Part shown: one piece after another, positions 11,396 through 24,540 of the stretch
Layout of the letters: every line of letters begins with the position of its first letter
How positions within the stretch are numbered: position 1 is the first letter of the stretch
NCBI GenBank assembly: GCA_030789695.1
Contig: CM061140.1
Location: 167,982,319 to 168,046,318 of the forward strand
Length of the DNA: 64,000 nucleotides
Source: Scilla litardierei
Taxonomy: Eukaryota > Streptophyta > Magnoliopsida > Asparagales > Asparagaceae
Reading direction: 5' to 3'
Notes under the pieces: model-generated
The model's input: only the letters and a program-made list of their open reading frames with translations
Told to the model about the DNA's origin: nothing
Databases searched by the model: none
Translations under genes and position numbers: made by a program

Positions 11396-13471
11396 TATTG
11401 GGAAATGTATGTCCTTCAGACAATTATTGTAATTGCGAGATATATCTTGTTCAAAATGATAGGATATTTGGTATGATTTATTTATGTGATTCTGTTTTGC
11501 ACTGCTAAGTATGTTGTTGTGTTCAAAATCGCATGGATAAAGTCCATGAACTTGTGTGAGAAACATTAGGATCATGATGAGATCATGATAATGAGGCCCA
11601 AGGTGTTCTCTTAAGCATATGTCCTAAATATGGTCCTGGTCATAGAAATATCGAGGCAAGACATCGATATTCCGAAGAGACCAGTGTGCGTTGATCTAAA
11701 CCATCAAATGGTAGTGGCTAGTCTCATAGCCACTCGATACAGGGGCATTGTTAGATAATGCACACTTGCTTGTTAGAGAACAAGTTCACAGAATGACTCA
11801 CTGAGATGCTTTTGTACAGTAAACATACTCAGAATATCAACAGAAGCTCTCAGGTGGCAGTAGGTGCAGTGTAGTCCTTACGAGCAGAGATGTGCTAAAG
11901 GACCTTGCATGTGGAAAGCTATGATTATGCTTATATCGAACATCAGTATTGCGTCCGATAAGTAGGTACTTGCTGTTATAATTCGAAGCATGCGAAGGAA
12001 GGGCTATCTAGACGGGATTCTTCTCCTCTAGTATAAGACGTTAATAACGCAAGGAGTCAATGGATCCACAGTGAAATCTCTGGCCAGGGTAAGCAATGAA
12101 CTTGTGTGATCTAACCATTTAACTATGTGATTGCATATGACTCAAGGCATTTAAGGTGAAGTAGGGTTTGACAACATCCGTACCCTAGACACTATAGCGA
12201 CGTAGTCATGATGAAGGGACCTGAGTACATGGTATCTGTCACTGTAATACCCAAGTTTTGGTCAGTGCGGTTCCAGTCTCACACTAACCATATAATGACA
12301 ATTTCAAAACGGGGTTCGGCAGTGTAGCTATCACCGCTATCGATCTGTGACATGATGACGTCGTGTCTCTGCTGATGTAGGAATCGGACCATTAGAGTCT
12401 CACACAAACGATGGCTCATAACGAAAAGTGAAGGAACAAACTTTATGTATATGAGATATATGAGGAATAGATCATAAGAGGTATGATCTCGATCACAAGA
12501 GTTGTGATTGTTAGAGAGCATGTTGATCACAAGAGTTGTGATTGATGGAGATGAATCTAAACGTGTCACAGAGAGTTGCAAGCATGTGATCGTTAGAGAG
12601 GAAACAAAAGCGTCGAAACAAGTTGCGAGCAAGTGAAACGTCACGAACAACTCAAACGAAAACACAAAGACATGGGACTCGGTGGCCAATGGCCAACCAG
12701 TGGCAGCCACTAGCCATGGCTAGGGCTGTCTCTGGCTGTAGCCAGAGTAGCCTCTAACTGACAGCCAGTGGTTGGCTTTGGCCGGCCAATGGCAGCCCAT
12801 GGCCAGCCAACGACGGTTATTAAGGGCCGCCGACACTGAGTATTTATTGCTACAAAGTGTAGATGTTTTACTATGATGTAAAACTGAAAATTTCATCTAG
12901 GATTAATTAAGTGATTGTTACTAGCTAAATGTGGTTAGCAATGACACCATTATTTTGGACTGAAACTAAGCCATGTTTCATGTTTTTTGAATGGAAATCA
13001 AAAGTCTAATTAGGCTCCTTTTTTCCCAAAAGGAGTTTAGACTTTTGTGCATGGTTGTCCCCTCTCCTAAGCCTATAAATAGGATGCAATTCCAAACTCT
13101 CTTTGTACCAATCTATCTTGCAAGGAGTTGCACAAAGTTAGTGATCATCTCATTGCTTGCATAGAAATCCCTAAGTAAATGAGATTAAGTTCTTGCAACC
13201 AACCTCCAAGTGTTGAGAAAATTTCATACCTCTTTAGAGGGAGAACATCTCACACCGATCCAACGTTTATTCACTCTCCTCTCTTCAACCCTAGCGAAGT
13301 TTGGAGGCCAGTTCGAGTCCTTGGAGGGCTCGTGGATCGTGAAGAAGTACGTCATAGCAGTGAATCTTCTAATGTGCTGGTTGTGTGAAAGGTTGAGGAA
13401 CTTACCGAAAAAAGTTTCAGAACTCGTGAGTATCGCTGAAATATACTCACACCAAGATATGTCTTTATTAA
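11396..13471 (+). repeat. Copia 5' LTR, first part
   Basis: It starts TATTGGGAAATG, probably a TG to TA change at the first dinucleotide, and carries the same landmarks as the 21451-23756 LTR in opposite orientation (a GGTCATAGA block, then an ATCGATATTCC-like block and AGACCA). The LTR is interrupted at 13472 and resumes after 19030. No gene is visible. Open frames such as 12279-12710 on the minus strand are low-confidence chance frames. Confidence 0.5.
12683..12812. repeat. TGGCC/AGCCA-rich palindromic run
   Basis: Variants of TGGCCA, AGCCA and TGGCT recur more than fifteen times in 130 bp, including short inverted pairs such as TGGCTGTAGCCA. It lies inside the copia 5' LTR. Confidence 0.6.
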
Positions 13472-16400
13472 TGTGACGGTCTGTATCCACCAGTACGCGT
13501 ATTTTTGTATTTAACGTATTTTTATAATTTTAAAGATATTTTAAAATGATTTTATGTGATTTTAAAATGGTTTGTCGGGATTATAATATCAAAAATAGTT
13601 TCAAATCAATTATAAAAAATATTTTGTATCTTCAAAATAGTTATAGCATGTTTTAGTAATTTCGAGTATCATCAGATATTTTTAAATAGTTTATATGATA
13701 TTTCTATTTAAATATCATTGAAATAGTCTCATTAATTATTTTTCTATGTAAACGTTATCAAAATAATTTGGAACTTTTAAAATAGGATTCTATGGCCATT
13801 TAGTATTCTCAATAATTTTTACGGATTTTTACGTAGTCAAATCGACCTAGAACCCTCTAACCCACACCCTAAATGTTTTCGCCCGAAACTCGTATTTTCG
13901 TAGCTCAAACTCTGAAATGGACTTCATTTTTATGATCCTCACGACGAAACTCCCCTCCGCAGCCCACGACATTTGTGCCAGCGCTCTGACACCCCTTGGC
14001 CGCCGCCGCCTGGCACCGACCGCACCACCCTCGTGCCCCGCCAGTCGCTGCCGGTGACTTCGCCGAGCGAAGAAACACAGTGCACGCACAGTAATTACGT
14101 GGGGGAGAGGAATGCATAGTAAATATGTATTTTAATACGTATTTGCGTATATAAGTATATATTTATAAATATTTTATAAGAAGAAACTATATTAAATTCA
14201 TATTAAATTTTATATGCATCAGAAAAATACACGGAAGCGTCAAAAAATCCAGCGCGACGCAACGAACGTATTGGTGCTAGTTTCGTGACATGAGGCAAGT
14301 ACATCTCACACAGTAATTTTTCAAAGTTAAAACCTAATTATGCTACTTTCACTTAATAATTAATATCATTAATTTTTCACAGGCACTGATACATACAAAA
14401 ATTATATGTTGTAGTACTAGATGAGATGCTCATTTTGACACCTTGGTTAAAGAATTCTGATGTGTAGTTTGCTCAGAATATATCGTCGAACATAATTGGA
14501 AAATCATTTTCATAATTTAAAAATTCATTTTTAGCTATTTAAATTAAGAAAAATATCTGATAATTATTTTAAAATTCTGAAAATACATGTTAGCCTTAAA
14601 AAATATTTATGTTTAATTGTACTCATATACTTAGTTTTAATTATTTTTGTGCGAATTTCTTAACATAACTACATGTTTTAACGTATTGTAAAATTGTTAA
14701 ATGGTAATTGTGAAATGATGTTGAACTCTTGTATGGACTCATGAGAGACCATGAACAGGTTGTACGCATCTGATATGAAGCGTTTGAACGACTGATGGAA
14801 CTTATATGATTAAATAGATAGTACACGTACTTTGACCCGACACTTGACTTGACTTGTGGGATTGTGATAGTCTATAGTCTCAGGTGATACAGAGTGACTT
14901 GATCCACCCGACAAATACCTCCAACACTCATGGAGGTAATAACTTGACTGTCGCCCTATGAGGTCGGTAAGCAGCGTCACGGGTAGCTCCGTAACAGGAC
15001 GCATTTTAGTTATATTTCGTACTCTTGGACATGGACTTAGCAATAGAACAGTTGGTTATCAAATATTGCTTTTACATCTTGAACAGTCTTTTCTTCACAT
15101 GTTGCAAATTGATATCAAATGTTTAACTACTGCAGCTGTTACAAATTAAACTTGTTAAAATGCTTCTATGTACTCACACCAAGCTAGTCTGTAATATTAT
15201 AACTGAATCGATGGAGCAGAGGTTGTTAATTGGCGTTCTTAATATTGGACCCCGAGCCGACTGGGATCGTTTGTGTCCAAATTTGGATCACCCTACGGGG
15301 ATAGTAACCTGCTTGGCCAAACCTGACTGGACCCGTTTGTGTGGATCAATGTTAGAATTCCATTATCATTAATGCAAACATTGATTATGGTTATATTTTG
15401 ATTTCAGCTTGGCTTAATTCATTTACTTAAACTTTCTGATACGGAGATTATTTACCGAGTAAATCTCGCTGACGAGCATTTCATTTTGTTGCTTTATGAA
15501 ATGTCTGTCAGGTCTTGATAGTGAGTTCTCTGAAGACACTGCTGCAGAAGTCGAGCCATTGCTCGAAGAGTACGTGGAGTACCTACCTACCGAAGACTAG
15601 ACTTCTACCTTTGCGATTGCACTTTTAAATTTTGAATAATGTAATTTGTGTACTATGTTGATTCGGCCATACTAGGCCTATGTTATACTTTACTTTCAGA
15701 CGCTTTGGTATTGTAATAACGTCATCAGTACTATTTCTTGAATAATCATGCAATGATCTACCGTTGTATTCTCAGACGCGTCATTGTGTTTAGACCAAGG
15801 ATGATTTAAAAGATTTATTTAAAGGAAAAAAGATAGAAAATATTCCTCCTTATTTTAAGCACATCGCGGGCACGTTCGCATCCTTGCTTCCGGTAGAATA
15901 TGAAGCTGTAACACCCCGCTTCCCAGGATACCTGGGAATTAAAAAACTTTTTCCAGATACCTTAGGAAGCGAGTGAGAGAAGTAAAGAAGGACGAGCATG
16001 TCCATTGCGCACTGCTGTGGTAGTACCTGTACTGTTTCCACATCAACAATAACACAGAACATAGGAACACATAGAATTACAGAGAACATTGTAACAAAGA
16101 ACACTGAACTTTATTATCTATTATCATCCATATATACATCGTCCAGCTCTCCCAGAATCCCAAGAGTACAACAGCTCTGTCCTCACCCCTCACACCCCAA
16201 CCTAAACTCATCCACTGAACTCCACTGCTCCACCTCCTAGCCACCAACCAATTCCAACACCTGAATACCTGTAAAGTCAATGGTGGGACACGTTAACGCG
16301 TGGCACAATAGGAAATCCAACTCCATCTCAAATGCCACATCCTAAAATGCAACTACGTGCAAGATATGCAGCGAACATGACATGGCAAGATAACAGTAAC

Positions 16401-17937
16401 AACAGTACACAGAACCGTAAATGGGTACGATGGAAGGGGTTACAATAATAGCACATAAATAAGAGGAAGCATAATAATGCAATGGGGTGCAATGGGAAGG
16501 GGTAACAACGCAAGTAACAACAAGTGCAAGGAAAAGTAAACGGCACCGCAAAATAACGAACACAGACAGAAACAATTGTCATGAGTTTAATTTTTTAATG
16601 TTTGGAAACCTAGGTATCGGATACGACATAAGGGACTGGAACTCACCCAGTAAGGCGGGTGATAAAACTAGGACTCGTCGCCGCGCTAGCCCATCAGGAG
16701 CCTACGGTACCACCTCTGCCCACTCCCCGCCCCGATCGCCCGACAGGAGTGTGAGTGTACCCAACACAACTAACACAATCCAGTTCCATCCCTTATGCAT
16801 ACCCAATACTTCGGTTTCCCCCACCCCCGTGGCACCATCCTTTGTGGAGGACTAAGCATTTGAAATAAAGAAACACTTACACATTATCATGAAACAACAA
16901 CAATAATAACCTCAACACCAACATCAAGTAACAACATCCCAACCACCACCACAACTTCCATAATGTATTCACCACAACATTTTCTTTCACACCCCAATAT
17001 ATGCTTCCTCATCAATGTTCCATTTCAAGGCCAACAACAACTTCAACATCAAGTACAACCTCAACATTAAAGCAACCCATGCAAGTTCATAATATCATGT
17101 GAACATGAATAAAGAGAAGTAATATTAGTAAGCATGAGATAAGCAAGGCCATAAACATATGCTTAAGCATGAGTCATTCATAATTTGGGAGGAGGAAGTC
17201 ATAGAAATCCATAACAATAACTAACTCCCACACATTTGCAACTCTGGTTTTCTGAAAACAGCAGAATGGTCAGCTTCAGAGGCTGTTTTCTCTAAACTTT
17301 TGATCTACACATAAATTTTTCTCCCATTGGAAGTTGTATATATGGTAGTGCTGGATTCACATATAAAATTTTATGCAGATATATGAACTAGGTGATTTAT
17401 GGTGAATTGTTTGGTGAGATCTATCAAAACCGTTTTTAGACAGATCCTAAGAGCTGTAACGATTACTAATTTAAGTCATGCTTCAGTTAGAATATCGAAA
17501 ATATGGCCAGGTGAAAGTAGTAGAACAGGTTGTTATCTTTTCAACGAGACCAAGAACACCAATTTTTATGGAGTGTGCAGGGACTGAGCTCTGTTTCACC
17601 GAACTGTGTCCAGACTGGATGAAAATCAGACATGTTGAAAAGATAGAATTTTTATCCCTAACCCCAATCCGAAATAGCAAGAGTTCATAACATGGAAGTT
17701 GTAGAGAAAAGTTTAAAAATTATAACATAAAATTTTCAGGCCTTTCTCAGTTCTAGTTTAAGAGGAAATCATCAAAATAATGATCACATAAATCTGTCCC
17801 AATTTCCAGCAACATATCATGCATGAAATGAATTAGGTGGAGATGGAATCCTACCACTTGGGTGATGAGGAAAAAGGGTTTAGCCCTAACCCATATGGCT
17901 CCTCCTTCTTCAAGTCCTTCTCCTTGGCCTAGCTTTC

Positions 17938-18035
17938 CCTTCCATGGATCCTCCTCCTCCTCCTCCTCCCTTCCCATCTCTTTTCTCTTCCTCTTCCTTT
18001 TAATTCTCCTTTCTTTTCTTTTTCTTTAATTCCAT
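17938..18035 (-). repeat. CT/GA-rich low-complexity block
   Basis: CCTCCTCCTCCTCC and TTTTCTTTTCTTT runs on the plus strand. The same GA-rich block occurs at 2570-2620 and 9077-9120 in the LARD-like LTRs, in the opposite orientation, which supports the family link and the minus orientation of this copy. Confidence 0.7.
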
Positions 18036-18239
18036 TTTCTTTTCATGCAAGCAACCCATAGATATTTCTTCTAAGCATCCTTTTCTTTACAAGTTTGCCA
18101 TTCCTTTATGCACATACTTTTCTTTACACACATCCATCTCTAAAATATCTCCTCTCTAGAAGCATCCCTCACACTTATTACTAAAAGGATGACATGGAAG
18201 CTACTAACATAACTACCCCTCAACTTGGGTATAAAATTA

Positions 18240-18990
18240 CTTCCCAAGCCATCCCATACACATCATACTTAGAATCAGCCAGTGATACATACATATACAA
18301 GTATCTAAACATACATAGATAACAATCTGTACATAGATATACACGGATCTACTACACGTGTATTCAGTTTATAATACAACTATGTTCAGATTATACTACA
18401 AGTATGTTCAGTTTATAATACAACTGTGTACAGAATATGCTACAAGTGTGTACATAAATAAATGAAGATCTGTACCTATATATCTACTACACAAGTATGC
18501 GTACACACATATATAAAAGACTGTACATACATATAAACTGCACTGGACATAGATGTATAAGGATCTATACAAGCATTGTATATGCATATTTATTGCACTA
18601 TACATACATATTCAAACAGTGTTCACAGATACAAACTACACAGATATACAACTCCTGTACATACATACATACATATATGTACACAGATAAATAAACATTT
18701 GTACACACATATATTACAATGTGTACACAGATATAACCCAGACTACAATTTGATCATTCATACAATAGAAAACGAGCACACTTATACTAAAACATGAACA
18801 CATATATAGTACAATAGGAATACACATACAATAGAATACGAACACACTTATATTATAATAGGAACACACATATATTACAATCTGAACACACATATACTAC
18901 AATACTACTAGCATACACACGCAAAACTGTATAGGATACCATACACACCACATAGGTACACACAAGTATACAAGCATGCACACATCCTAG
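18240..18990 (-). repeat. AC/TA-rich tract (start of the inverted LTR)
   Basis: Words such as ACATACATA, ACACATATA and TACTACAA dominate. On the minus strand this is the TG-rich start of the LTR, like the TGTATG-rich core of the element at 4935-8426. The short frames across it are low-complexity. Confidence 0.6.
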
Positions 18991-19035
18991 TATATCCCAC
19001 TTAGGGGCATTACAGAAGTTGGGCATGACAATTAC

Positions 19036-19164
19036 ATCATTAAATTACTAGAATTGCAGTAGTATCTTGGGCATGCATATATGCTAGTGTATTGAAAATT
19101 TTGAATTTCAATCTTCTATTGTTCGATCTAAACGGTTTAGATCATCTAGCTTCATTTACTTACA
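19036..19164 (+). repeat. Copia 5' LTR, last part
   Basis: This is the remaining LTR end after the insertion nest. It finishes TTACA at 19160-19164, one base before the PBS. Confidence 0.45.
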
Positions 19165-19165
19165 G

Positions 19166-19177
19166 TGGTATCAGAGC
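19166..19177 (+). promoter_or_regulatory. Primer-binding site for initiator Met tRNA
   Basis: TGGTATCAGAGC is the standard plant copia/gypsy site complementary to the 3' end of initiator tRNA-Met. It fixes the 5' LTR boundary at 19164 and links the sequence on the left to the gag gene at 25402. Confidence 0.85.
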
Positions 19178-20209
19178 TACACAGCAATCTAGTTTTAAGC
19201 TGTTTTAAAGACTTTGTTTTTATGAGCTTTTATGAGATAACAAAGATAAAAATTATTTTTCATGAAAGCTAAACCTGTAAAGAATTTTATAAGATAAATT
19301 TTTGGATGGATTTCATACTTCGTCATAAGATAACAACGTTAAGAATAGTTCTTTATGGAAAACTATAATCTTCATATAACTTTATGCAATAAAATTTTTG
19401 GAATGGAGTTTTAAAATGGTTTTAGAATTCATTAATGATGTGATCATGAGTAGTTTAGTAATATTAAGATTAATGGCTAAATAATTTTAAAGAACATGTG
19501 ATCGCTCTGTCGTTAGTAATCTAAACTAACGGTGTATAACATTGTCGCATGGTCCAAGTAATTATAAAGCGATTTTGTATATATATGGATATATAATTGC
19601 TTGCATGGTCCCTTACTGAAATTAAAATCGCTTCTATTGCTTTCAAAATATTGCTCGCTTGTAAAGTAGTTTGTAAATGAAATGTGTTTTTTTGCATAGA
19701 AACTAATTAATCGGATTAATTAGTAGATGTAAACCCAAAGAAGTTGGAGTTAGAAAAGGAGTATGGATTTTATTAGCTTTGCAATTCTACTTTTCAAGTT
19801 GGTGTTTAACCAAGAAATGCATGTTTGGAAGAGGTTCTTAAATTAAGAAACGTGGTCTTTGGTGATTCAAGCCACATAAGACCTCTCTTTCCTTACATTG
19901 CTGGTTATGCTAAGTGATTAATGATGAATTGTCTTATCCAATCGAATTACATGACTTAGTCTCTCTAACCATATCAAGTCCATTACGTTTAAAATCCTTT
20001 TAAGGATTATTCGTAGTCTTCCATCGTTTCAAAAATGTAGAGTACTTAATGTCGACATCATGGTTATTGGTGACAGTCAAGCTATGACATTTCAACACTA
20101 GGTGATGCACTTTGGCTACCATGTGATGGAGTCAGTAAGTTAGAATATGAGCCTTGTTAGCAACGGTCAAGGTCATATATCACTCATCCTATTAAATGTG
20201 AAATGTACA
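19178..20209 (+). other. Copia leader, first part, non-coding
   Basis: About 1 kb of AT-rich untranslated leader without a credible open frame. It resumes at 25056 after the inserted LTR and leads to gag at 25402. Confidence 0.5.
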
Positions 20210-21179
20210 TGTAATGTCCCTATGTGTGAGATACATGCTTGTGTATACTTGCAGGTATGTATAGTAAATGTGACCATGTTTTTACGTGGATAATATGTAG
20301 GTGTGTATTTGGATGATAAGATTATCATGGGTAGGTATTAGTGTTATTAGTGTGATGTTATAGTGGGAGATGTTATAACATAATTGGTAACATAAATGGG
20401 AGCTATTATGATAAGGATCCTTCTATTTTTGGAAATGTCAATGTTGTAAATAAAAGGAAGTGGGTGTGAGTGGAATTTGCCACTTTTGGCAAGGAAAAGC
20501 TTGTAAATGAAGGGGAGGAGATATTTTCAGTAATTCTCACCACATTCTAAAACCTTTTCCTTTTGTCCATTCTTTCTTTTCTTTTCTTTTGTCATTTTCC
20601 TTTTCCTCCCCTTGGTTTGGCCAAATTCACCATGAACAAAAAAGGGCGGGGAAAGAGAACAAGGAAAAAGAAGAAATGAGAAGAAGGAAAAGAAGAGGGA
20701 CTGAAAGGAGGAGACTTTGGATGCAAGATGCCATCTGTTGGAGCTTGGAGCTTGGTGGAGATGGTGCCATTGTTGGTGTTGGAATCATGGTGGAAAAGCT
20801 CTCATTTTGGTAGGATTCCAAATTCCTATTAGTATATTATTTGCATGGCATGTTTAATGCTAAAGCTATCATCTTTTGTGATAAAAATGCATGTTCATGT
20901 AGATATCTTCCCTTTACTATGTTGTGATGCCAAGTAAAGATGAAAAGGGAAGTTATTTTATTAGGAAATTAGGGGAAAGATGATGCATGGTGATGTTGTG
21001 CACTTACTTTGTTAATCCAACGAGGAAGTTGAAATCCTTTGTGATTTACTTGTAAGTTAGATTATTTTCCATGCAAAAGTTGATTAATCTTACTGTCATT
21101 GTTAATAGTTATTGTTGTCACATGATAGGAGACTTATTGGTATGGTTGGCTCATTGAATTTCTAATTGGATAAGTGACC

Positions 21180-21450
21180 ATGTTTGTTGTATGTTATAAC
21201 ATTCTTCTTGACATCATGTATAACATTCTTAATGTTGTATGCTAGCTTAAAGATGTATGTTATAACATCCTTCATGACATCATTAATGTTGTATGCTAGC
21301 TTAATGTTGTACGTCATAACATCCTTTATAACATCCACAATGTGTATGCTAGCTTAATGTTGTATGTTATAGCATCTGTTATGACATCCCTTATAACGTT
21401 CTTCATAACATCCTTAGTGTGAATGTTAGCTTAATGTTGTATGTTATAAT
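21180..21450 (+). repeat. Degenerate GTTATAACATCC repeats
   Basis: Variants of TTATAACATCCTT, ATGACATC and ATGTTGTATGCTAGCTTA recur with a spacing of 15-60 bp, and the array resumes after the nested LTR at 23757-23815. A related array of AACATGCTT units lies at 24450-24540. These are internal LTR repeats of unknown role. Confidence 0.65.
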
Positions 21451-23756
21451 TGTTGGGGTTTTCAAGGACCCTTAGGGCAAAGACAATGCACGTCCTAAGT
21501 CGGACGGACATTAGAATCAAAAAATATGCAGCGGAAACTTTATTAAACACTTTAATAAATCTTAACCCTAAGAATCAAGCACCCTAGCCAGGATAATCTA
21601 CTAATTCGGGTTGGGTCCGACCAACCCGAAGAAAGATCTAATCTACTGCAAAAATATGAAAAGCACAAATAAAACTGTCTTACCTAGAACTTTGCTTGTA
21701 CCGGCAAAGTGTTTTAAACCGTTTCCCGAGCCGCACCTTGTTGCGCCTCGCCCCGAGCTGAACCGCTTCTCGAGTTGCACTGCGCATCCGAGCAAATCAC
21801 TTGTCGAAGAAGATTTCACTTGAGCAAACCCATGGCAGATACTTCTGGATCAGATCCTAACCTCCTCGCCGTCTTGCTAGGACTCGATTGGAGGATAGGA
21901 AGAAACATAAGAGGATGAATAATTTAAGTCGCCGATCGAGCGTGCTCAAAAAATTGGAGCTTCTCGAATCGGAGACTTGGTGCAATTTTCTAAGGAGTGT
22001 CGATCCCTATTTATATAGGAAGTCGGACCCTCTTGCTCGTGGCACGAGCAACGTGGGACTATTAAAAATTCAGGAGATTAACTTAAGTTAGTTTGCCTTT
22101 CTCAAAGGCTAAACTTCAACTAATTAATTCTCCATCACCGTTGAATTTCAGAAGTGATACAACCTATCATTTCGAAGAGCTATGAACGGTGAACGTATAG
22201 GAACTAACGGCGACAAATTCTGACTTCGTTTGACTCCTCAAACAATTGCTCAACGTTGAGCAAAAAGTCACATTTCGTAACCGTTATGGAGGGTTTCAAA
22301 AAACCTTAGAAATTGGGCCCCTTGGTGGAGCCCAAAGCATTGCGGACGCGCTGTGAAGCGCGCCTGCCTGGGGGCTCCCACATCAGCCGCAGCAGGAGTG
22401 CCTGCCCACTCTGCGGGCGGGCCCCTCTGGGCCACATTGGGCACGCCTGCCCTTGCCCTTGCGGGTAGCCTGGAGAGCGGGCGGGCTGGTGCCTGCCTGC
22501 TTGCGTGGGTCCGACCCACTTTTGCCCCTCCTTGCTATTATTCGTGTTTCTGGGCTCGTTTGAGCCCCGATTCCAACGCGGTTTCTTCCTGTGGATTTCT
22601 CAGGAAGTCCACTTCGATCACAAGTGCTAAACTCTTTAGCTTTAACCTCACAACTCTATTGTGAGCTCAATTACTCCATTGCATCAAATGCATTCCTCTT
22701 AACATTATTCCTTTTACTAAGACGTGAATACTACTCGGTGTGAGACCCTACAGCCTGACCCTACTACATGTTGGGACTTGAAATCTCTAGACGACGTAAC
22801 CACGAGTAGCAGGTGTCGTCACTGTTTCGATATCATAATTACGTGATTGACTTGTCGACATGAGTGTCTTCGTGATCGCTCTGACTGTGTCCATGATGAA
22901 TACCGCAGTTTTAGTCTCTTCGTCTTAACTATATCATTTGCATAGCCTAGGGTATGGTAAACTGTCAACCCCACTAGTTAGCACTAGCAGTATCATTCGG
23001 TCTCTGGTACATACACGGTGTACTTCCTACAACATACATTGGCCAATGTTTTACCAAGAGCTGTACTGAGCCTACGGTACTAACTTTCCATTAACTTTCC
23101 ATACATTGGCCAAGGTTTTACCAAGAGCCGTACTGAGCCTACGGTACTAACTTTCTATTAACGGAAGAGACGAATCCTCTCTTGATCACTACTCACCTCG
23201 TACGCTTCAAGTGTCACCCAACCTATGACCTTTTAGCAGGCCTTGCCTCGAAGCTAGATCATAAATCTAAGCGACACTGTTCACGCACATGTTCGTACAA
23301 TGATCTCAAGTTCTAAGGACCAACTTACCTATCATCACTAGAGAGTTATTACTAACAGTTAGTTAATATTTGACCATTTGATAACTATTTATTTGTGTCG
23401 TTCGGTGGACTCATTCTCTAATGAGCACCTGTGTCTTGTCTCCGACTTCACTAAGTCACATTAATATGATATCATCAAGACAAAGACACAATGGTCTGCC
23501 CGATATGCCGATATCCCTATTTCGACGCATCTATGACCATGAACGCTTTAAGACTCAAGCTTCTATCAGTCAGACATTTCTCATAATCGCGATATCTATC
23601 TCGAAACATGTAAGACCTTACTTATAATTCTAAGGAAATTATCTAAGCTACATATCAATAGAAAATTACTCGGACAACTGATACCAGAAATCATATTTTC
23701 ATTCATGAACACGATGTTTACATAGATAAATTGCCTCGAGGGCATACATTTCAACA
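21451..23756 (-). mobile_element. Copia solo LTR, inverted (Angela/Tork-like)
   Basis: Plus-strand ends are TGTTGGGG and TTTCAACA. Flanks are ATAAT (21446-21450) and ATAAC (23757-23761), matching at 4 of 5 positions. On the minus strand it starts TGTTGAAATGTATGCCCTCG, followed by a GGCAAT block, a start typical of Angela-like copia LTRs. It is 2306 bp with no coding; the frames at 22268-22664 on both strands are GC-rich shadows. Its landmarks resemble those of the 5' LTR at 11396. Confidence 0.65.
23033..23160 (+). repeat. Tandem duplication of about 67 bp
   Basis: Two copies starting CATACATTGGCCAA at 23033 and 23100 and both ending near GGTACTAACTTTC, differing at only a few bases. It lies within the inverted copia solo LTR. 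Confidence 0.8.
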
Positions 23757-24449
23757 ATAACATCTGTTATAACATCTGTTACAACATTCTTTATCACATC
23801 CTTAATGTTGTATGTCTCTCATGAGTGTGTTTCATATGCTAAGATGCGGGGATAGTAGTATCTTGAATGGGTTGGTTGTGGAAGGCATGGAGGCATGGCA
23901 TGGTTTTTTGATGTGTTATATAGGAATGGGAATGCACACGGAGATGCATGTCCCAATTATAATGTGAATTATGGAAAGGATGGCTGCATGGCTCAAAGTA
24001 CTACATTGGGCCAAAGTGCCACGGTAGGAGTCGGGGAATTCACCGGGGGCCACCTCTTGATCCCAATGGAAGCCACCTCTTGATGTCCTACTATCCTTAG
24101 GATATGGAATCCCTAGGCATTGCATTGCACTCGTGTTTGCATCGTTGGCATCATGTGTGGCATGTCAACATATGCATCATGTTACATATTGGCTTGTGGT
24201 TGTGTGGGATATGTGATGATGTCTTGTATGTTGTATCACTTTGTTAATTATTTAGAATGCCTCTTTTTCCTTGTAGTAGTGTTTACATTTATGCACTTGT
24301 TTCTTGTTAAGATATGTAGTTGTTTCCTTGAGCTCGTTGCTTGTAGTTGCCACTTGTTACCTTATGCTTGTAGCATCTACTTGCTTTTCCATGATGCATA
24401 TGATTAATGGACTCTCTCAATTTAGATCATGGTTTGCATCTATGTGTAA

Positions 24450-24540
24450 GTGTTATAACATGCTTCATAACATGCTTCTTAACATGCTCCTTAACATGCT
24501 TTATAACATGCTTCATAACATGCTTTATAACATCCATATG
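24450..24540 (+). repeat. AACATGCTT tandem repeat, unit of about 15 bp
   Basis: Six units of the form AACATGCTTCTTAAC with variable middle bases follow one another. The unit resembles the GTTATAACATCC array at 21180 in the same LTR. Confidence 0.75.

Larger units (their letters stand above)
15907..19014 (-). mobile_element. Solo LTR related to the LARD-like family, inverted
   Basis: The plus strand starts TGTAACACCCCGC at 15907 and ends GGGGCATTACA at 19014, with flanks GAAGC (15902-15906) and GAAGT (19015-19019). Read on the minus strand it shows the family order: TG-rich start, GAGGAGGA block, middle, then the GGGGTGTTACA end. Its minus-strand end, GGGAAGCGGGGTGTTACA, matches the plus-strand end of 20210-25055 closely. 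It is 3108 bp long without coding and lies inside the solo LTR 13472-19030. Confidence 0.65.
13472..19030 (+). mobile_element. Solo LTR (probable Ty3/gypsy), itself interrupted
   Basis: It starts TGTGACGGTC and ends GGGCATGACA, flanked by ATTAA (13467-13471) and ATTAC (19031-19035), a 4-of-5 target duplication. Without the nested insertion it is about 2.45 kb and has no internal coding region, so it is best read as a solo LTR. The TGTGACGG start is common in plant gypsy LTRs. An alternative is a non-LTR insertion of unknown type, because the two ends do not form a good inverted repeat. Confidence 0.5.

Noticed and set aside
12279..12710. 143-codon minus-strand frame
   Set aside because: No domain is seen, it lies within an LTR, and its composition is that of the flanks.
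22268..22664. GC-rich open frames on both strands
   Set aside because: They lie in a solo LTR and arise from local GC richness.
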